From contig NZ_JAFCKQ010000004.1 of NCBI RefSeq assembly GCF_018130215.1, positions 1 through 64,000 on the forward strand: a stretch of DNA of 64,000 nucleotides. Reading direction: 5' to 3'. Positions within the stretch are counted from its first letter, which is position 1, and each line of letters opens with the position of its first letter. Below, in pieces: positions 27,131 through 36,643 of the stretch. Source of the stretch: Bradyrhizobium jicamae. Lineage in GTDB: Bacteria > Pseudomonadota > Alphaproteobacteria > Rhizobiales > Xanthobacteraceae. The translations under genes were made by a program, and so were the position numbers. The notes under the pieces were generated by a model. The model was not told the DNA's origin. It ran no database searches and saw nothing but the letters and a program-made list of their open reading frames with translations.

Positions 27131-28426
27131 ATGCCCGTTCGCCTGGACCGACAGAGCGCCGATTTCGACCAGCGTTTCCGCGATTTCCTGGCGGCCAAGC
27201 GCGAGGTATCCGCCGATGTCGAGCGCGCCACCCGCGCCATCGTCGACGACGTCGCGTCCCGCGGCGATGCGGCGCTGCTCGATGCGACCAGGAAATTCGA
27301 CCGGCTCGACCTCGACGCCTCCGGTCTGCGGGTGACCGCCGCCGAGATCGATGCCGCGGTCAAGGCTTGCGATGCCGGGACCGTCGACGCTCTGACATTC
27401 GCCCGCGACCGGATCGAAGTGTTCCACCGGCGCCAGATGCCGAAGGACGAGCGCTTCACCGATGCCGCCGGCGTCGAGCTCGGCTGGCGCTGGAGCGCGG
27501 TCGATGCGGTCGGGCTCTACGTGCCCGGCGGCACTGCCGCCTATCCGTCCTCGGTGCTGATGAACGCGGTGCCGGCCAAGGTCGCCGGCGTGCCGCGGGT
27601 GGTGATGGTGGTGCCGGCACCGGACGGCAAGCTCAACCCGCTGGTGCTGGCAGCCGCCCATCTCGGCGGCGTGTCGGAGATCTACCGCGTCGGCGGCGCC
27701 CAGGCGGTGGCGGCGCTGGCTTATGGCACCGCGACGATCGCCCCCGTCGCCAAGATCGTGGGCCCAGGCAACGCCTATGTAGCCGCGGCAAAACGCCTGG
27801 TGTTCGGCAAGGTCGGCATCGACATGATTGCCGGCCCCTCCGAAGTCCTGGTGATTGGCGACGCGACCTCCAATGCGGACTGGATCGCGGCCGATCTGCT
27901 GGCGCAGGCCGAGCACGACGTCAGCGCGCAGTCGATCCTGATCACGGACTCGGCGCGGCTCGCCGCCGATGTCGAGCGTGCGGTCGAGGCCCAGCTTGCG
28001 ACCTTGCCGCGGGCGGAGATCGCGCGAACCTCGTGGAACGATTTTGGCGCGGTGATCCAGGTCGCGAAGCTCGAGGATGCGGTCGAGCTGGCGAATGCGA
28101 TCGCCGCCGAGCACCTGGAGATCATGACGGCGGACGCCGAAGGCCTGTCGAAGCAGGTCCGCAATGCCGGCGCGATTTTCCTTGGCGCCCATACGCCGGA
28201 GGCGATCGGCGACTATGTCGGCGGCTCCAACCACGTGCTGCCGACCGCACGCTCGGCGCGGTTCTCTTCGGGCCTCGGGGTGCTTGACTTCATGAAGCGA
28301 ACCTCGATCCTGAAGTGCGGGCCGGATCAGCTCCGTGCGCTCGGGCCCGCCGCGATGACGCTCGGCCAGGCCGAGGGTCTCGATGCCCATTCACGTTCCG
28401 TCGGATTGCGCCTCAACCTCTCATGA
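27131..28426 (+). CDS. hisD: Histidinol dehydrogenase
   Basis: A 431-residue zinc enzyme that oxidises L-histidinol twice with NAD to give histidine, the last step of the pathway. [20 protein letters not shown] is the NAD-binding signature, [17 protein letters not shown] follows, and [20 protein letters not shown] and DLLAQAEHD contain the substrate and metal-site residues. The length is normal. The stop overlaps the next start as ATGA, so the UPF0262 gene is translationally coupled. I took ATG 27131 because the family N-terminus (PVRLD) follows it. Confidence 0.97.
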   Translation: MPVRLDRQSADFDQRFRDFLAAKREVSADVERATRAIVDDVASRGDAALLDATRKFDRLDLDASGLRVTAAEIDAAVKACDAGTVDALTFARDRIEVFHRRQMPKDERFTDAAGVELGWRWSAVDAVGLYVPGGTAAYPSSVLMNAVPAKVAGVPRVVMVVPAPDGKLNPLVLAAAHLGGVSEIYRVGGAQAVAALAYGTATIAPVAKIVGPGNAYVAAAKRLVFGKVGIDMIAGPSEVLVIGDATSNADWIAADLLAQAEHDVSAQSILITDSARLAADVERAVEAQLATLPRAEIARTSWNDFGAVIQVAKLEDAVELANAIAAEHLEIMTADAEGLSKQVRNAGAIFLGAHTPEAIGDYVGGSNHVLPTARSARFSSGLGVLDFMKRTSILKCGPDQLRALGPAAMTLGQAEGLDAHSRSVGLRLNLS

Positions 28427-28929
28427 CCAAGTCACCCGCCGACGAGGATTCCAACCATCGCATCGTCGCGGTGACGCTCGACGAGGAATCGATCGGCCGT
28501 TCCGGGCCAGATATCGAGCATGAGCGTGCGATCGCGATCTACGATCTGGTCGAGCAGAACCTGTTCGCGCCGGAGGGCGCGGAGGCTGGCCCCTACACCT
28601 TGCATATCGCCATCACCGGTAACCGGCTGATGTTCGACATAAGGAAAGAAGACGGCGCGCCGGTTGTGGCGCACCTGCTGTCGCTGACGCCGTTCCGCCG
28701 CGTCGTGAAGGACTACTTCATGATCTGCGACAGCTACTACCAGGCGATCCGCACCGCGACGCCGGACAAGATCGAGGCCATCGACATGGGCCGCCGCGGC
28801 ATTCATGACGAGGGTTCGCGCACGCTGCAGGAGCGTCTCAAGGGCAAGGTGCGTGTCGATTTCGAGACTGCGCGGCGGCTGTTTACCCTGATTACCGTCC
28901 TGCACTGGAAAGGTGAAGGCGCCGGATGA
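28423..28929 (+). CDS. UPF0262 family protein
   Basis: A 168-residue protein of the alphaproteobacterial UPF0262 family. [20 protein letters not shown] and [19 protein letters not shown] are its recognisable N-terminal blocks, and [20 protein letters not shown] a central one. The function is not known. It overlaps hisD by four bases and is followed by a phosphatase-like gene, part of a hisD-UPF0262-phosphatase-maf-yacG run that I recall as conserved in Rhizobiales. The position suggests a general rather than a histidine-specific role. Confidence 0.92.
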   Translation: MTKSPADEDSNHRIVAVTLDEESIGRSGPDIEHERAIAIYDLVEQNLFAPEGAEAGPYTLHIAITGNRLMFDIRKEDGAPVVAHLLSLTPFRRVVKDYFMICDSYYQAIRTATPDKIEAIDMGRRGIHDEGSRTLQERLKGKVRVDFETARRLFTLITVLHWKGEGAG

Positions 28930-28982
28930 TGTGCGTCACTCCGTGCACCGGGGTATCGCCCCCGCCGAAAAAAGCCTGATCC

Positions 28983-29447
28983 ATGGATGCGCCGCGCGCG
29001 CGCAATCCGCAGGCCGTGCTGTTCGCATGCGGGCACAACGCCGTGCGCTCGCCGATGGCGGAAAGCCTGCTGCAGCAGATGTTTCCGAACGGTCTCTATG
29101 TGCGCTCTGCCGGCGTGAAGAAGGGCGAGCTCGACCCGTTCGTGGTCGCCGTGATGGCCGAGCTCGGCCAGGACATTTCCACCCACAAGCCGAAGACCTT
29201 CGAGGAACTCGAAGACTGGGAAGGGCTGAACTTCGACCTGATCATCACGCTGTCGCCGGAAGCCCACCACAAGGCGCTCGACCTCACCCGCACGGTGGCG
29301 GCCGATGTCGAATACTGGCCGACCCCGGATCCGACCGGCACCAGCGGCAATCGCGAGCAGGTGCTCGGCGCCTATCGCGAAGTCTGCGACGGCCTGTTGC
29401 TGCGCATCCGCCGCCGCTTTGCCAGGGTCCCGGCGGCGAACGGGTAG
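28983..29447 (+). CDS. Low-molecular-weight protein-tyrosine-phosphatase / arsenate-reductase-like protein
   Basis: A 154-residue protein of the LMW-PTP fold. The phosphate loop C-X5-R is [13 protein letters not shown] near residue 14, and the general acid is in WPTPDPTG, the DP pair usual for the family. Sequence layout places it in the group annotated either as low-molecular-weight phosphatase or as ArsC of the thioredoxin-coupled class. It lacks the extra redox cysteine pair that true ArsC proteins use, which favours a phosphatase. It is the third gene of the hisD run. Confidence 0.88.
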   Translation: MDAPRARNPQAVLFACGHNAVRSPMAESLLQQMFPNGLYVRSAGVKKGELDPFVVAVMAELGQDISTHKPKTFEELEDWEGLNFDLIITLSPEAHHKALDLTRTVAADVEYWPTPDPTGTSGNREQVLGAYREVCDGLLLRIRRRFARVPAANG

Positions 29448-29629
29448 GGGAGACGCGCGGAGCCTGCCGGATTTTGCCCTTGTCGCCAGACTGACAAACA
29501 GCTGTGCTTATGGGGCCTTGTCTCCATCGGGGAGCGCGATTCGCAGCCGGTTCCAAGGTTGTGCAACCATGCCCCATCCGATAGGTTCCGCGCGCGTTCG
29601 TCCCCCTCGAGTCCCAGCCAAAAACCCGC
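29448..29629. other. Gap before maf
   Basis: About 180 bp with no gene. In some relatives an infA gene sits here between the phosphatase and maf; nothing resembling infA is present, so that gene must be elsewhere. Confidence 0.4.
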
Positions 29630-30259
29630 ATGCTAGGCCGTCCCAAATTCGTTCTTGCTTCCGGTTCGCCGCGGCGGCTGGCGCTGCTCAACCAGGCCGG
29701 CATCGAGCCCGACGCGCTGCGCCCGGCCGATGTCGACGAGACCCCGAAGCGGGGCGAGCTGCCACGCGCCTGCGCCAACCGCCTGGCGCGCGCGAAGGCG
29801 GACGCGGCGCTGAAATCCGTCCAGCTCGACGACGATCTGCGCGGCTCCTTCATCATCTCCGCCGACACCGTGGTCGCGGTCGGCCGCCGCATCCTGCCCA
29901 AGGCCAATCTGGTCGACGAGGCCGCGCAGTGCCTCAGGCTGCTGTCCGGCCGCAATCACCGCGTCTACACCGCGATCTGCGTGGTGACGCCGCGCGAGGC
30001 GTACCGCCAGCGCCTGGTGGAGACCCGCGTGCGCTTCAAGCGGCTCAGCGAGGACGACATCCAGGCCTATATCGGCTCCGGCGAATGGCGCGGCAAAGCC
30101 GGCGGCTATGCCGTGCAGGGCATTGCCGGATCCTTCGTGGTCAAGATGGTCGGCTCCTACACCAACGTGGTCGGCCTGCCGCTCTACGAGACCGTGACCC
30201 TGCTCGGCGGCGAAGGTTTTCCGATCCGCCACGGCTGGCTCAATGCCGTCGCGGTGTAA
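29630..30259 (+). CDS. maf: Maf family nucleotide pyrophosphatase
   Basis: A 209-residue Maf protein, which hydrolyses non-canonical or dTTP/UTP-type nucleotides to limit misincorporation. The N-terminal [16 protein letters not shown] holds the phosphate-binding SxSPRR motif, and [17 protein letters not shown] contains the catalytic aspartate and lysine. [19 protein letters not shown] is the family's C-terminal signature. The base preference cannot be told without the specificity residues. It is next to yacG, the usual pairing. Confidence 0.95.
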   Translation: MLGRPKFVLASGSPRRLALLNQAGIEPDALRPADVDETPKRGELPRACANRLARAKADAALKSVQLDDDLRGSFIISADTVVAVGRRILPKANLVDEAAQCLRLLSGRNHRVYTAICVVTPREAYRQRLVETRVRFKRLSEDDIQAYIGSGEWRGKAGGYAVQGIAGSFVVKMVGSYTNVVGLPLYETVTLLGGEGFPIRHGWLNAVAV

Positions 30260-30351
30260 GCGGCACGCGGGAGCGGACCTCCGCACAGGCCGGAGCGAGG
30301 AACTTTGCGGCCACCGTGCCCTTGCCCGTTTGGTGTAAGCTTCGCGCGACC

Positions 30352-30531
30352 ATGACCGATCAAGCCCAAAACCGCCCGACCTCGCGAGCCTGCCCGATCT
30401 GCGGCAAGCCCGCCGAACAATCCTTCCGCCCGTTCTGTTCCCCGCGTTGCCGCGACGTCGATCTCAACCGCTGGCTGACCGGCGCCTATGTCGTCCCCGG
30501 CCGTGAGGACGACGAGGAGGATCCGGAATAA
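30352..30531 (+). CDS. yacG: DNA gyrase inhibitor YacG
   Basis: A 59-residue zinc-finger protein. Four cysteines (CPICG and FCSPRC) bind one zinc, and the [16 protein letters not shown] tail is the conserved gyrase-contacting part. YacG binds GyrB and inhibits DNA binding. It follows maf by 92 bp and precedes tRNA-Phe, the usual alphaproteobacterial order. The acidic ending DDEEDPE is typical. Confidence 0.95.
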   Translation: MTDQAQNRPTSRACPICGKPAEQSFRPFCSPRCRDVDLNRWLTGAYVVPGREDDEEDPE

Positions 30532-30672
30532 CGCTTTCGGGCCAACAAGTTGGGGAAATTACAGCTGGCGCGCCTGCCGCGCCGAAGCCCTCGGCGAAGG
30601 CGGGTGGACACAGCCCTCCGACCTCTCTATAAACCGCCCGCTCGGCTCACGCCTTTTCGGCCCGGCCAGTAT

Positions 30673-30748
30673 GCCCAGGTAGCTCAGTTGGTAGAGCATG
30701 CGACTGAAAATCGCAGTGTCGGTGGTTCGATCCCGCCCCTGGGCACCA
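30673..30748 (+). tRNA. tRNA-Phe (anticodon GAA)
   Basis: A full cloverleaf: acceptor GCCCAGG, D arm GCTC/GAGC, anticodon arm GCGA-CTGAAAA-TCGC, T arm TTCGATC, encoded CCA. It closes the hisD-yacG block. Confidence 0.97.
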
Positions 30749-30808
30749 TTCCCTCACCACAGCCTTGATTGAGCCGCTGCCCCCGTAGCTCGGTTCAAGG
30801 ATCAGCGC

Positions 30809-32026
30809 TTACGCGGACGCCAGCAGCCGTCCCGCCAGGGCCGCACCGATCAGTGCCATCACCGCCATCCCAAGCGCCCAGATCACGAACAGCTGGTGGC
30901 CGATCAATGCGCCGCTGACCAGCGGCGCGCTGATATTGGCCCCCGACATCAGCGACTGGTTGAGGCCCATGATCATGCCCTGGCGGTTGATCGCGCTGCT
31001 GCGCGACAGCTCGGCCGTCAACGTGCTGCGCGCGAACATCGTGCCGACGATGATCAGCGTCAGGAACACGGCGAGCAGGCTGATCCGGCCTGCGATCGCA
31101 AGCCCGGCCGAGCCGAGCGCGATGCCGGTGAACGCCGCCACCACGATGCCGCGGTCAGAGGCGACGCGATTGGCGCGCGTGATCAGCAGGCCCTGCACGA
31201 TCATGTTGATGAAGCCGGCATAGGCGAACATCCAGCCGAGCTCGCGCGCGCCGAATGGATGGCCGTCCCAGCTGAACCGCGCCGACAGGAACAGGCCGAT
31301 CTGCGACAGGAACATCGAGTTGACGAAGAAGAACACGATCAGCAGGCCGAGCAGGCGCCACGCATAGCGCATGCCGAGAATGGTGCGCATCAGCGTCGGC
31401 TCCGGCACCCGCTGCTGGTAGAGCGGCTCGAAGGCGGGGTGATCCGGCGACAGCAGCACGATGGTGGCAAGGATGCTGATCAGGGACAGGCCGGCCGCAG
31501 CCCACACCGGCGCGGTGTCGCCGTAATGAACGAGAAGGCCCGACAGCGCCGGGCCGACCAGCAGTCCGGTGCCGATGGCGCCGCTGGTCATGCCGAGCGC
31601 CTGCTTGCGGGTCTCGGGCGCGCTGTGCTCGGCCGCATAGGCGTGGGCCACGGAGATGTTGCCCGACGTCAGGCCGTCGATGATGCGGGCGAGGAACACC
31701 AGCGTCAGATTGCCCGCCATCGCCAGCAGCACGAATCCGACGAAGGTTCCGATCTGGCTGACGACCAGCACCTTCCGGCGGCCATAGCGGTCGGAGAGGA
31801 TGCCGACCACCGGGCCGGCAACCAGCTGGCACACCGCATAGACCGAGATCAGCGCGCCGATCAGGAACGGTGAGGCGCCGAGCCGCTGCGAGTAGAACGG
31901 CAGCAAAGGCAGGATGATGCCCATTCCGGTGGCATCCACCGCCACGACGACGAAAGTCGGGATCAGCGCCAGGCTGCCGTCGCCCGCATGTTCGTCGCGT
32001 ATCTCTGCCGTCGAGCGCGCGTCCAT
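30809..32026 (-). CDS. MFS exporter, TetA/DHA1 type
   Basis: A 405-residue drug:H+ antiporter-like protein with 12 predicted helices. The loop 2-3 motif GILSDRYGRRKVLV and helix 1 pattern VVVAVDATGMGIILPLLPFY are of the TetA group, and motif C-like GAIGTGLLVGPALSGLL is present in helix 5, a sign of an exporter. It lies divergent to a MarR regulator across an 86-bp gap, which suggests that the regulator controls it. The drug or metabolite exported is unknown. Confidence 0.92.
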   Translation of the reverse strand: MDARSTAEIRDEHAGDGSLALIPTFVVVAVDATGMGIILPLLPFYSQRLGASPFLIGALISVYAVCQLVAGPVVGILSDRYGRRKVLVVSQIGTFVGFVLLAMAGNLTLVFLARIIDGLTSGNISVAHAYAAEHSAPETRKQALGMTSGAIGTGLLVGPALSGLLVHYGDTAPVWAAAGLSLISILATIVLLSPDHPAFEPLYQQRVPEPTLMRTILGMRYAWRLLGLLIVFFFVNSMFLSQIGLFLSARFSWDGHPFGARELGWMFAYAGFINMIVQGLLITRANRVASDRGIVVAAFTGIALGSAGLAIAGRISLLAVFLTLIIVGTMFARSTLTAELSRSSAINRQGMIMGLNQSLMSGANISAPLVSGALIGHQLFVIWALGMAVMALIGAALAGRLLASA

Positions 32027-32073
32027 CTGCGCTGTCCTCGTTCGCTTCTTCGTGATCGCCTCTCCGGGTCAAT

Positions 32074-32102
32074 ATAGTTGCAGCCTAATAGTTTGTGTCC
32101 TA
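32074..32102. promoter_or_regulatory. Possible MarR operator (direct repeat)
   Basis: ATAGTTGCAGCCTA (32074-32087) and ATAGTTTGTGTCCTA (32088-32102) are similar units 14 bases apart, in the short divergent gap between the exporter and the MarR gene. A regulator bound here could control both directions. The match is weak. Confidence 0.35.
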
Positions 32103-32112
32103 TCTAATTTGC

Positions 32113-32586
32113 ATGCCTCCCACCCGGGCCCATATCCACGCCGAGATCGGCCGCCTGATCACCAGGCTCGGCCGGATCTGGCGCCGCGAGGCCGACCAGG
32201 CGCTGTCCGATCACGGCCTGTCCTACGCCACCGCGATTCCGCTGCTGCTGCTGTCACGACAGGGCGAGAATGTCCGGCAGGGCGTGCTGGCCGACGAATT
32301 GGGGATCGAGGGACCCTCGCTGGTGCGGCTGGTCGATCTGCTCCAGGCCGAAGGCCTGGTCGAGCGCCGCGAGGATCCGAGCGACCGGCGCGCCAAGACC
32401 CTGCATGTCACGACGACCGGCAAGTCCAAGGTCGAGGAAATCAACCGGGTGCTGCGCCGGGTGCGCGCCAATCTGCTCAGGGATGTCGGCGGCGAAGAAC
32501 TTGCTGTAACCTTCAAGACGCTCCAGCGCATCGAGCAGCGGGCCGACCGCCTGCATGACGCGAAGGTTGTTGCAGAGGCGAAGTAG
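32113..32586 (+). CDS. MarR family transcriptional regulator
   Basis: A 157-residue dimeric repressor of the MarR family. The winged helix-turn-helix runs about residues 40-105 (VLADELGIEGPSLVRLVDLL then AEGLVERREDPSDRRAKTLH, where the DxRxxR wing is clear), flanked by the dimer helices. It stands at the head of an efflux operon and opposite an MFS exporter. Family members release DNA on binding aromatic acids or similar compounds, which fits the aromatic-acid-type exporter encoded next. I used ATG 32113; a GTG at 32095 would add six residues. Confidence 0.92.
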   Translation: MPPTRAHIHAEIGRLITRLGRIWRREADQALSDHGLSYATAIPLLLLSRQGENVRQGVLADELGIEGPSLVRLVDLLQAEGLVERREDPSDRRAKTLHVTTTGKSKVEEINRVLRRVRANLLRDVGGEELAVTFKTLQRIEQRADRLHDAKVVAEAK

Positions 32587-32588
32587 CG

Positions 32589-34640
32589 ATGCGCGCGCAA
32601 GAGCCGTTCCTGGTACGCCACGCGGACCTGATCTTTGCCTTGAAGACGTTCGCCGCGTCGATACTGGCGCTCGTCTTCGCGATGGCGATCGATCTGCCGC
32701 GGCCCTACTGGGCGATGGCGACGGTCTATATCGCGTCCCAGCCGCTGGCCGGCGCGACCAGCTCGAAGGCCTTCTTCCGCCTCGTCGGCACGTGGGTCGG
32801 CGCGATCATGACCGTCGCCATGGTGCCGAACCTGGTCGATGCGCCGGAGCTGCTGTGCCTTGCGATCGCGCTCTGGGTCGGGCTCTGCCTCTATCTGTCG
32901 CTGCTCGACGGCACGCCACGCAGCTACGTCTTCATGCTGGCCGGATATACCGTGGCGCTGATCGGCTTTCCGTCGGTGTCCGCGCCGGGCAGCATCTTCG
33001 ATATCGCGCTGGCGCGGGTCGAGGAAATCTCGCTCGGCATCATCTGTGCGAGCCTGGTGTCGACGGTGGCGTTTCCGCGCAGCGTCGGGCCGGCCGTCCG
33101 CGGCCGCGTCAGGAAGTGGCTCACGGATGCGCGCGGTCTGTCCCGCGATGTGCTGCTGCAGAGCGGAACGGAGAAGGCGCGCCGGGCCCAGCGCCTGCGT
33201 CTTGCGACCGATATCGTCGAGATCGATACGCTCTCGACCCATCTCGGCTATGACCGGCTGGCCGACGCCGGCGCCGTGCGCGGCCTCTCCGAGATCCGGC
33301 TGCGCATGCTGATGCTGCTGCCGGTGATGACGTCGATCGAGGATCGGCTCGCCGCGCTCGGCGAGGCGACGCTGCAAAAGCGGCCGGAGCTGCGGCGCCT
33401 GCTTGGCGAGATCGCCGAATGGATCGTGGACGAGGATCGCATCCGGCAATCCGGCGACCTGATCCGCGCCGCGATCGCCGAGCGGCACTCGGCGCTCGAC
33501 GGCTTCGCTGCGCGCGAGCGCATCATCACCATCAGTTTGCTGCTGCGCTTGCGCGACCTCGTCGACATCTCGGCCGACTGCCGCGCGATTGGCGATGCGA
33601 TCGCCGCGGGCAGGGATATCTCCACCGTCGCGCTGGCGTTCCATCCGGAGTCCGGGGCAGCGCCGGTGCGCCACCGCGATCACGGCATGGCGCTGTGGTC
33701 GGCCGCAGGCGCCGTGGTCGCCATCCTGATCTGCTGCGCGCTGTGGATCGCGACCGGCTGGGCGGACGGCGCCTCGGCGCCGATGATGGCGGCGGTCGCC
33801 TGCTCCTTCTTCGCCGCGCAGGACGAGCCGGCGCGCGGCATCCGGGCGTTCGGTCTGTTCTCGCTGGTCGCGATCGTCGTCGTTGCAATCTATCAGTTCG
33901 CGCTGGTGCCCGGCATCTCCCATATCGAGGTCCTGATCGCCGCGCTGGCGCCGACCTTCCTGCTCTACGGCTTTCTGATCGCACGGCCGGCGACCCAACC
34001 GATCGGCTCGGCGCTCGCCGTCAACACCGCGACCCTGCTTGCGCTGCAATCGACCTACAGCGCGGATTTTGCCGGCTTTGCCAATTCTTCCGTCGCCTTC
34101 TTCCTCGGCATCGTCATCGCCGAGATCGTGACGCGGGTCGCGCGCGGCGTCGGCGCCGAATGGATCGCCAGGCGCCTGATGCAATCGAGCTGGCAGGAGC
34201 TCGCGGTCGCCGCCGAGCGCCGTGGCCGCGGCGATCGCGCTCAGTTTGCCGGGCTGATGCTGCATCGGCTCGGACTGCTGGTGCAGCGCATCGCCTTCAT
34301 CTCCGAAAGCGACCGCCGCGATGCCGACAGCCTGACCCAGCTTCGCGTCGGGCTCAACATCATCGACCTCAGGCGCGCCCGCTACGGCCTTGCCGCATCG
34401 ACCGTGATTGCCATCGATGCCATGCTGGACGATCTCGCGGCGGCGTTTCGCGCCCATAGCGACCGGGCAATGCCGGTCGCGTTGCTGTCGCGCATCGACG
34501 CGGCGGTGGCCGCGGCAGTCAAGGATCCCAACGAGCGCGCGCGGGACGACGCACTGCTCGGCCTCGTCGGCATCCGCCGCGGCCTGTTTCCAGATGCACC
34601 GGCGTACCAGTCGCGGCCGGAGGAGAGCTTTGCAGCATGA
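32589..34640 (+). CDS. FUSC family efflux protein (AaeB-like)
   Basis: A 683-residue membrane protein of the fusaric-acid-resistance / aromatic-acid exporter family. Two hydrophobic blocks of about six helices each (about 10-160 and 355-510) alternate with cytoplasmic domains, as in AaeB. It starts three bases after the MarR stop and overlaps DUF1656 by four bases (ATGA), so the three genes are one operon. AaeB works with an AaeA/HlyD-type periplasmic partner, and one is encoded two genes on. Likely cargo is a weak aromatic acid or phenolic, but nothing fixes the identity. Confidence 0.92.
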   Translation: MRAQEPFLVRHADLIFALKTFAASILALVFAMAIDLPRPYWAMATVYIASQPLAGATSSKAFFRLVGTWVGAIMTVAMVPNLVDAPELLCLAIALWVGLCLYLSLLDGTPRSYVFMLAGYTVALIGFPSVSAPGSIFDIALARVEEISLGIICASLVSTVAFPRSVGPAVRGRVRKWLTDARGLSRDVLLQSGTEKARRAQRLRLATDIVEIDTLSTHLGYDRLADAGAVRGLSEIRLRMLMLLPVMTSIEDRLAALGEATLQKRPELRRLLGEIAEWIVDEDRIRQSGDLIRAAIAERHSALDGFAARERIITISLLLRLRDLVDISADCRAIGDAIAAGRDISTVALAFHPESGAAPVRHRDHGMALWSAAGAVVAILICCALWIATGWADGASAPMMAAVACSFFAAQDEPARGIRAFGLFSLVAIVVVAIYQFALVPGISHIEVLIAALAPTFLLYGFLIARPATQPIGSALAVNTATLLALQSTYSADFAGFANSSVAFFLGIVIAEIVTRVARGVGAEWIARRLMQSSWQELAVAAERRGRGDRAQFAGLMLHRLGLLVQRIAFISESDRRDADSLTQLRVGLNIIDLRRARYGLAASTVIAIDAMLDDLAAAFRAHSDRAMPVALLSRIDAAVAAAVKDPNERARDDALLGLVGIRRGLFPDAPAYQSRPEESFAA

Positions 34641-34843
34641 GGTTTGAGCTCGACATCTACGGTGTCCTCGTCCCGGCGCTGCTGCTGTGGCTGATCGTGG
34701 CCTATGCGCTGAGCGTGGTCGTGACAAGGATCATGCAGCGCTTCGGCCTCTACCGGCTGGTCTGGCACCGCGCATTGTTCAATTTCGCCCTCTATGTCTG
34801 CCTGCTGGGCGTCGTCGTCTATCTCTCGGAGTTTCTGCCATGA
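34637..34843 (+). CDS. DUF1656 small membrane protein (AaeX-like)
   Basis: A 68-residue protein with two hydrophobic spans (VLVPALLLWLIVAYALSVVV and FNFALYVCLLGVVVYLSEFL). It belongs to DUF1656, the AaeX type, which regularly lies between a FUSC transporter and an HlyD subunit. Its role is unknown, perhaps assembly. It overlaps both neighbours by four bases. Confidence 0.92.
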   Translation: MRFELDIYGVLVPALLLWLIVAYALSVVVTRIMQRFGLYRLVWHRALFNFALYVCLLGVVVYLSEFLP

Positions 34844-35706
34844 AGGGGACTTTGGCCTGGCTTGGCCGCGTTGCCGTGACACTCGTCGCAATCGTCGCGG
34901 CGCTCGCCGTCGCGCGCGGGCTTTGGATCTACTACATGGAGTCGCCATGGACGCGCGACGGCCGGGTCCGTGCCGACGTGATCCAGGTCGCGCCCGACGT
35001 GTCCGGCTTCGTCACCGACGTGCTGGTCAAGGACAACCAGAAGGTCCATCGCGGCGATGTCCTGTTCCGCATCGATCGCGCACGCTTCGCGCTGGCGCTG
35101 CAAACTGCCGACGCGGCGGTCGCCGGTCACAAGGCGACGCTGGATCAGGCCAATTCCGACCTGAAGCGCTACAGTTCGCTGACCACGGATGCGGTGTCGC
35201 AGCAGAAGCAGGAACAGATCCTGGCGACGCAGCTCCAGGCCAAGGCGGCCTATGACCAGGCCGTTGCCGATCGCGCGGTGGCCCAGCTCAACCTCGATCG
35301 CAGCGAGGTGCACGCGTCGGTGAACGGCACCATCACCAACATGGATCTGCGCCCCGGCGCCTACGTCACCGCGGGCAAGGGCGTGATGGCCCTGGTTGAC
35401 ACCGATACGCTGCATGTGGAGGGCTATTTCGAGGAAACCAAGCTGGCGCGCATCCATGTCGGCGACAAGGCGGAGGTCCGCCTGATGGGCGAGCCGGTCC
35501 GGCTTACCGGCCATGTCGAGAGCATCGCGGCCGGTATCGAGGATCGCGATCGCGGCGAAGGCGCCAGTCTCCTCGCCAACGTCAATCCGACCTTCAGCTG
35601 GGTGCGCCTCGCACAGCGCGTGCCGGTGCGCATCGCACTCGACCCGGTGCCCGACAACGTCGCTCTGGTGGCCGGCCGTTCCGCCACCGTCGAGGTGCTG
35701 AAATAA
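34840..35706 (+). CDS. HlyD/EmrA-type periplasmic adaptor (AaeA-like)
   Basis: A 288-residue membrane-fusion protein. One membrane helix (about 8-28) is followed by a lipoyl-like part (RADVIQVAPDVSGFVTDVLV), a coiled-coil hairpin of about 60 residues, and a second half-lipoyl plus beta-barrel (VNGTITNMDLRPGAYVTAGK). This is the AaeA/EmrA plan; it would bridge the FUSC pump to an outer-membrane channel, none of which is in the window. It is the last gene of the MarR-FUSC-DUF1656-HlyD operon. Confidence 0.93.
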   Translation: MKGTLAWLGRVAVTLVAIVAALAVARGLWIYYMESPWTRDGRVRADVIQVAPDVSGFVTDVLVKDNQKVHRGDVLFRIDRARFALALQTADAAVAGHKATLDQANSDLKRYSSLTTDAVSQQKQEQILATQLQAKAAYDQAVADRAVAQLNLDRSEVHASVNGTITNMDLRPGAYVTAGKGVMALVDTDTLHVEGYFEETKLARIHVGDKAEVRLMGEPVRLTGHVESIAAGIEDRDRGEGASLLANVNPTFSWVRLAQRVPVRIALDPVPDNVALVAGRSATVEVLK

Positions 35707-35842
35707 CCGGGCAAAGGGCGCGACCCGTCAGGACCACGCGCGGGAACCTCGCAGACACCAGATCGTTTGAATCGCGGACCGTTGGATTCTCCAGCCACCG
35801 TTCCGCGCCGGCCAGCAATCCGCGCCCGAAGGACGCCTCACT

Positions 35843-36052
35843 ATGGCCAAGAGGTTCAAGATCGGCGATCATGTCGGCTGGAATTCCGAGGCCGGCCGTG
35901 TCTCGGGGACCATCATCGCCGTGCACACCAGCGATTTCGACTACAAGGGGCATACGCACCGTGCCTCGGAGGCCGATCCGCAATATGAGATCAGGAGCGA
36001 CAAGACCGACCATGTCGCGGCCCACAAGGGCAGCGCCCTTCACCTCGTTTAG
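35843..36052 (+). CDS. DUF2945 (HVA1-type TUDOR-like) protein
   Basis: A 69-residue protein with KIGDHVGWNSEAGRVSGTII and ASEADPQYEIRSDKTDHVAA, which match the small DUF2945 / hypervirulence-associated TUDOR family. Members are thought to be TUDOR-like folds, with unknown function. It precedes the DUF488 gene by 12 bp; I recall DUF2945 and DUF488 genes as frequent neighbours. The name implies nothing about pathogenicity. Confidence 0.88.
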   Translation: MAKRFKIGDHVGWNSEAGRVSGTIIAVHTSDFDYKGHTHRASEADPQYEIRSDKTDHVAAHKGSALHLV

Positions 36053-36064
36053 CGAACGCGGTGC

Positions 36065-36613
36065 GTGACGCTTCCGTTCTTCACCATCGGCCACTCCAAC
36101 CGAGGCCTCGAGGATTTCGTCGCGCTTCTGGCCGGACCGGCGATCGAGCGCGTCGTCGACATCAGAACGGTGCCGAAGTCGAGAGCCAACCCGCAGTTCA
36201 ACAAGGACACGCTTCCCGACGCGCTGGCGGCATTCGGTGTCTCGTATGAGCACATGGCCGATCTCGGCGGCCTGCGCGGCAAGGCGCGGAGCCTGCCCGC
36301 TTCCGTCAACGCCTTCTGGACCAATGAGAGCTTTCACAACTACGCCGATTACGCATTGTCGGCGCAGTTTCACGCCGGGCTAAGGCACCTGCGCGAGGAA
36401 GGGCACGCGCGTCGCTGCGCGATCATGTGTTCGGAAGCGGTGTGGTGGCGCTGCCATCGCCGCATCGTCGCCGATTACCTGATCGCGTCCGGGGAAACTG
36501 TCGTCCACATCATGGGGCCTGGGCGCCTGGAGTCCGCCCGTCTGACCGAAGGTGCCGTCGTTCAGGACGATGGCACAGTGCTCTATCCGGACGCCGGTAC
36601 GTTGGGTTCATGA
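36065..36613 (+). CDS. DUF488 family protein
   Basis: A 182-residue protein beginning with FFTIGHSNRGLEDFVALL and carrying VVDIRTVPKSRANPQFN, the first conserved blocks of DUF488. CAIMCSEAVWWRCHRRIVAD is the family's cysteine/histidine motif (CxE..W-CHR). No function is established, though the conserved Cys and His suggest a small-molecule or nucleic-acid site. The start is GTG at 36065, twelve bases after the DUF2945 stop; the gene is probably cotranscribed with it. Confidence 0.9.
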   Translation: MTLPFFTIGHSNRGLEDFVALLAGPAIERVVDIRTVPKSRANPQFNKDTLPDALAAFGVSYEHMADLGGLRGKARSLPASVNAFWTNESFHNYADYALSAQFHAGLRHLREEGHARRCAIMCSEAVWWRCHRRIVADYLIASGETVVHIMGPGRLESARLTEGAVVQDDGTVLYPDAGTLGS

Positions 36614-36643
36614 CGGTGCGTGGCCGCCACGCGGCGGCCCGCC

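Noticed and set aside
29448..29629. Possible infA between the phosphatase and maf
   Set aside because: No frame of about 72 residues with IF1 motifs exists in this 180-bp gap.
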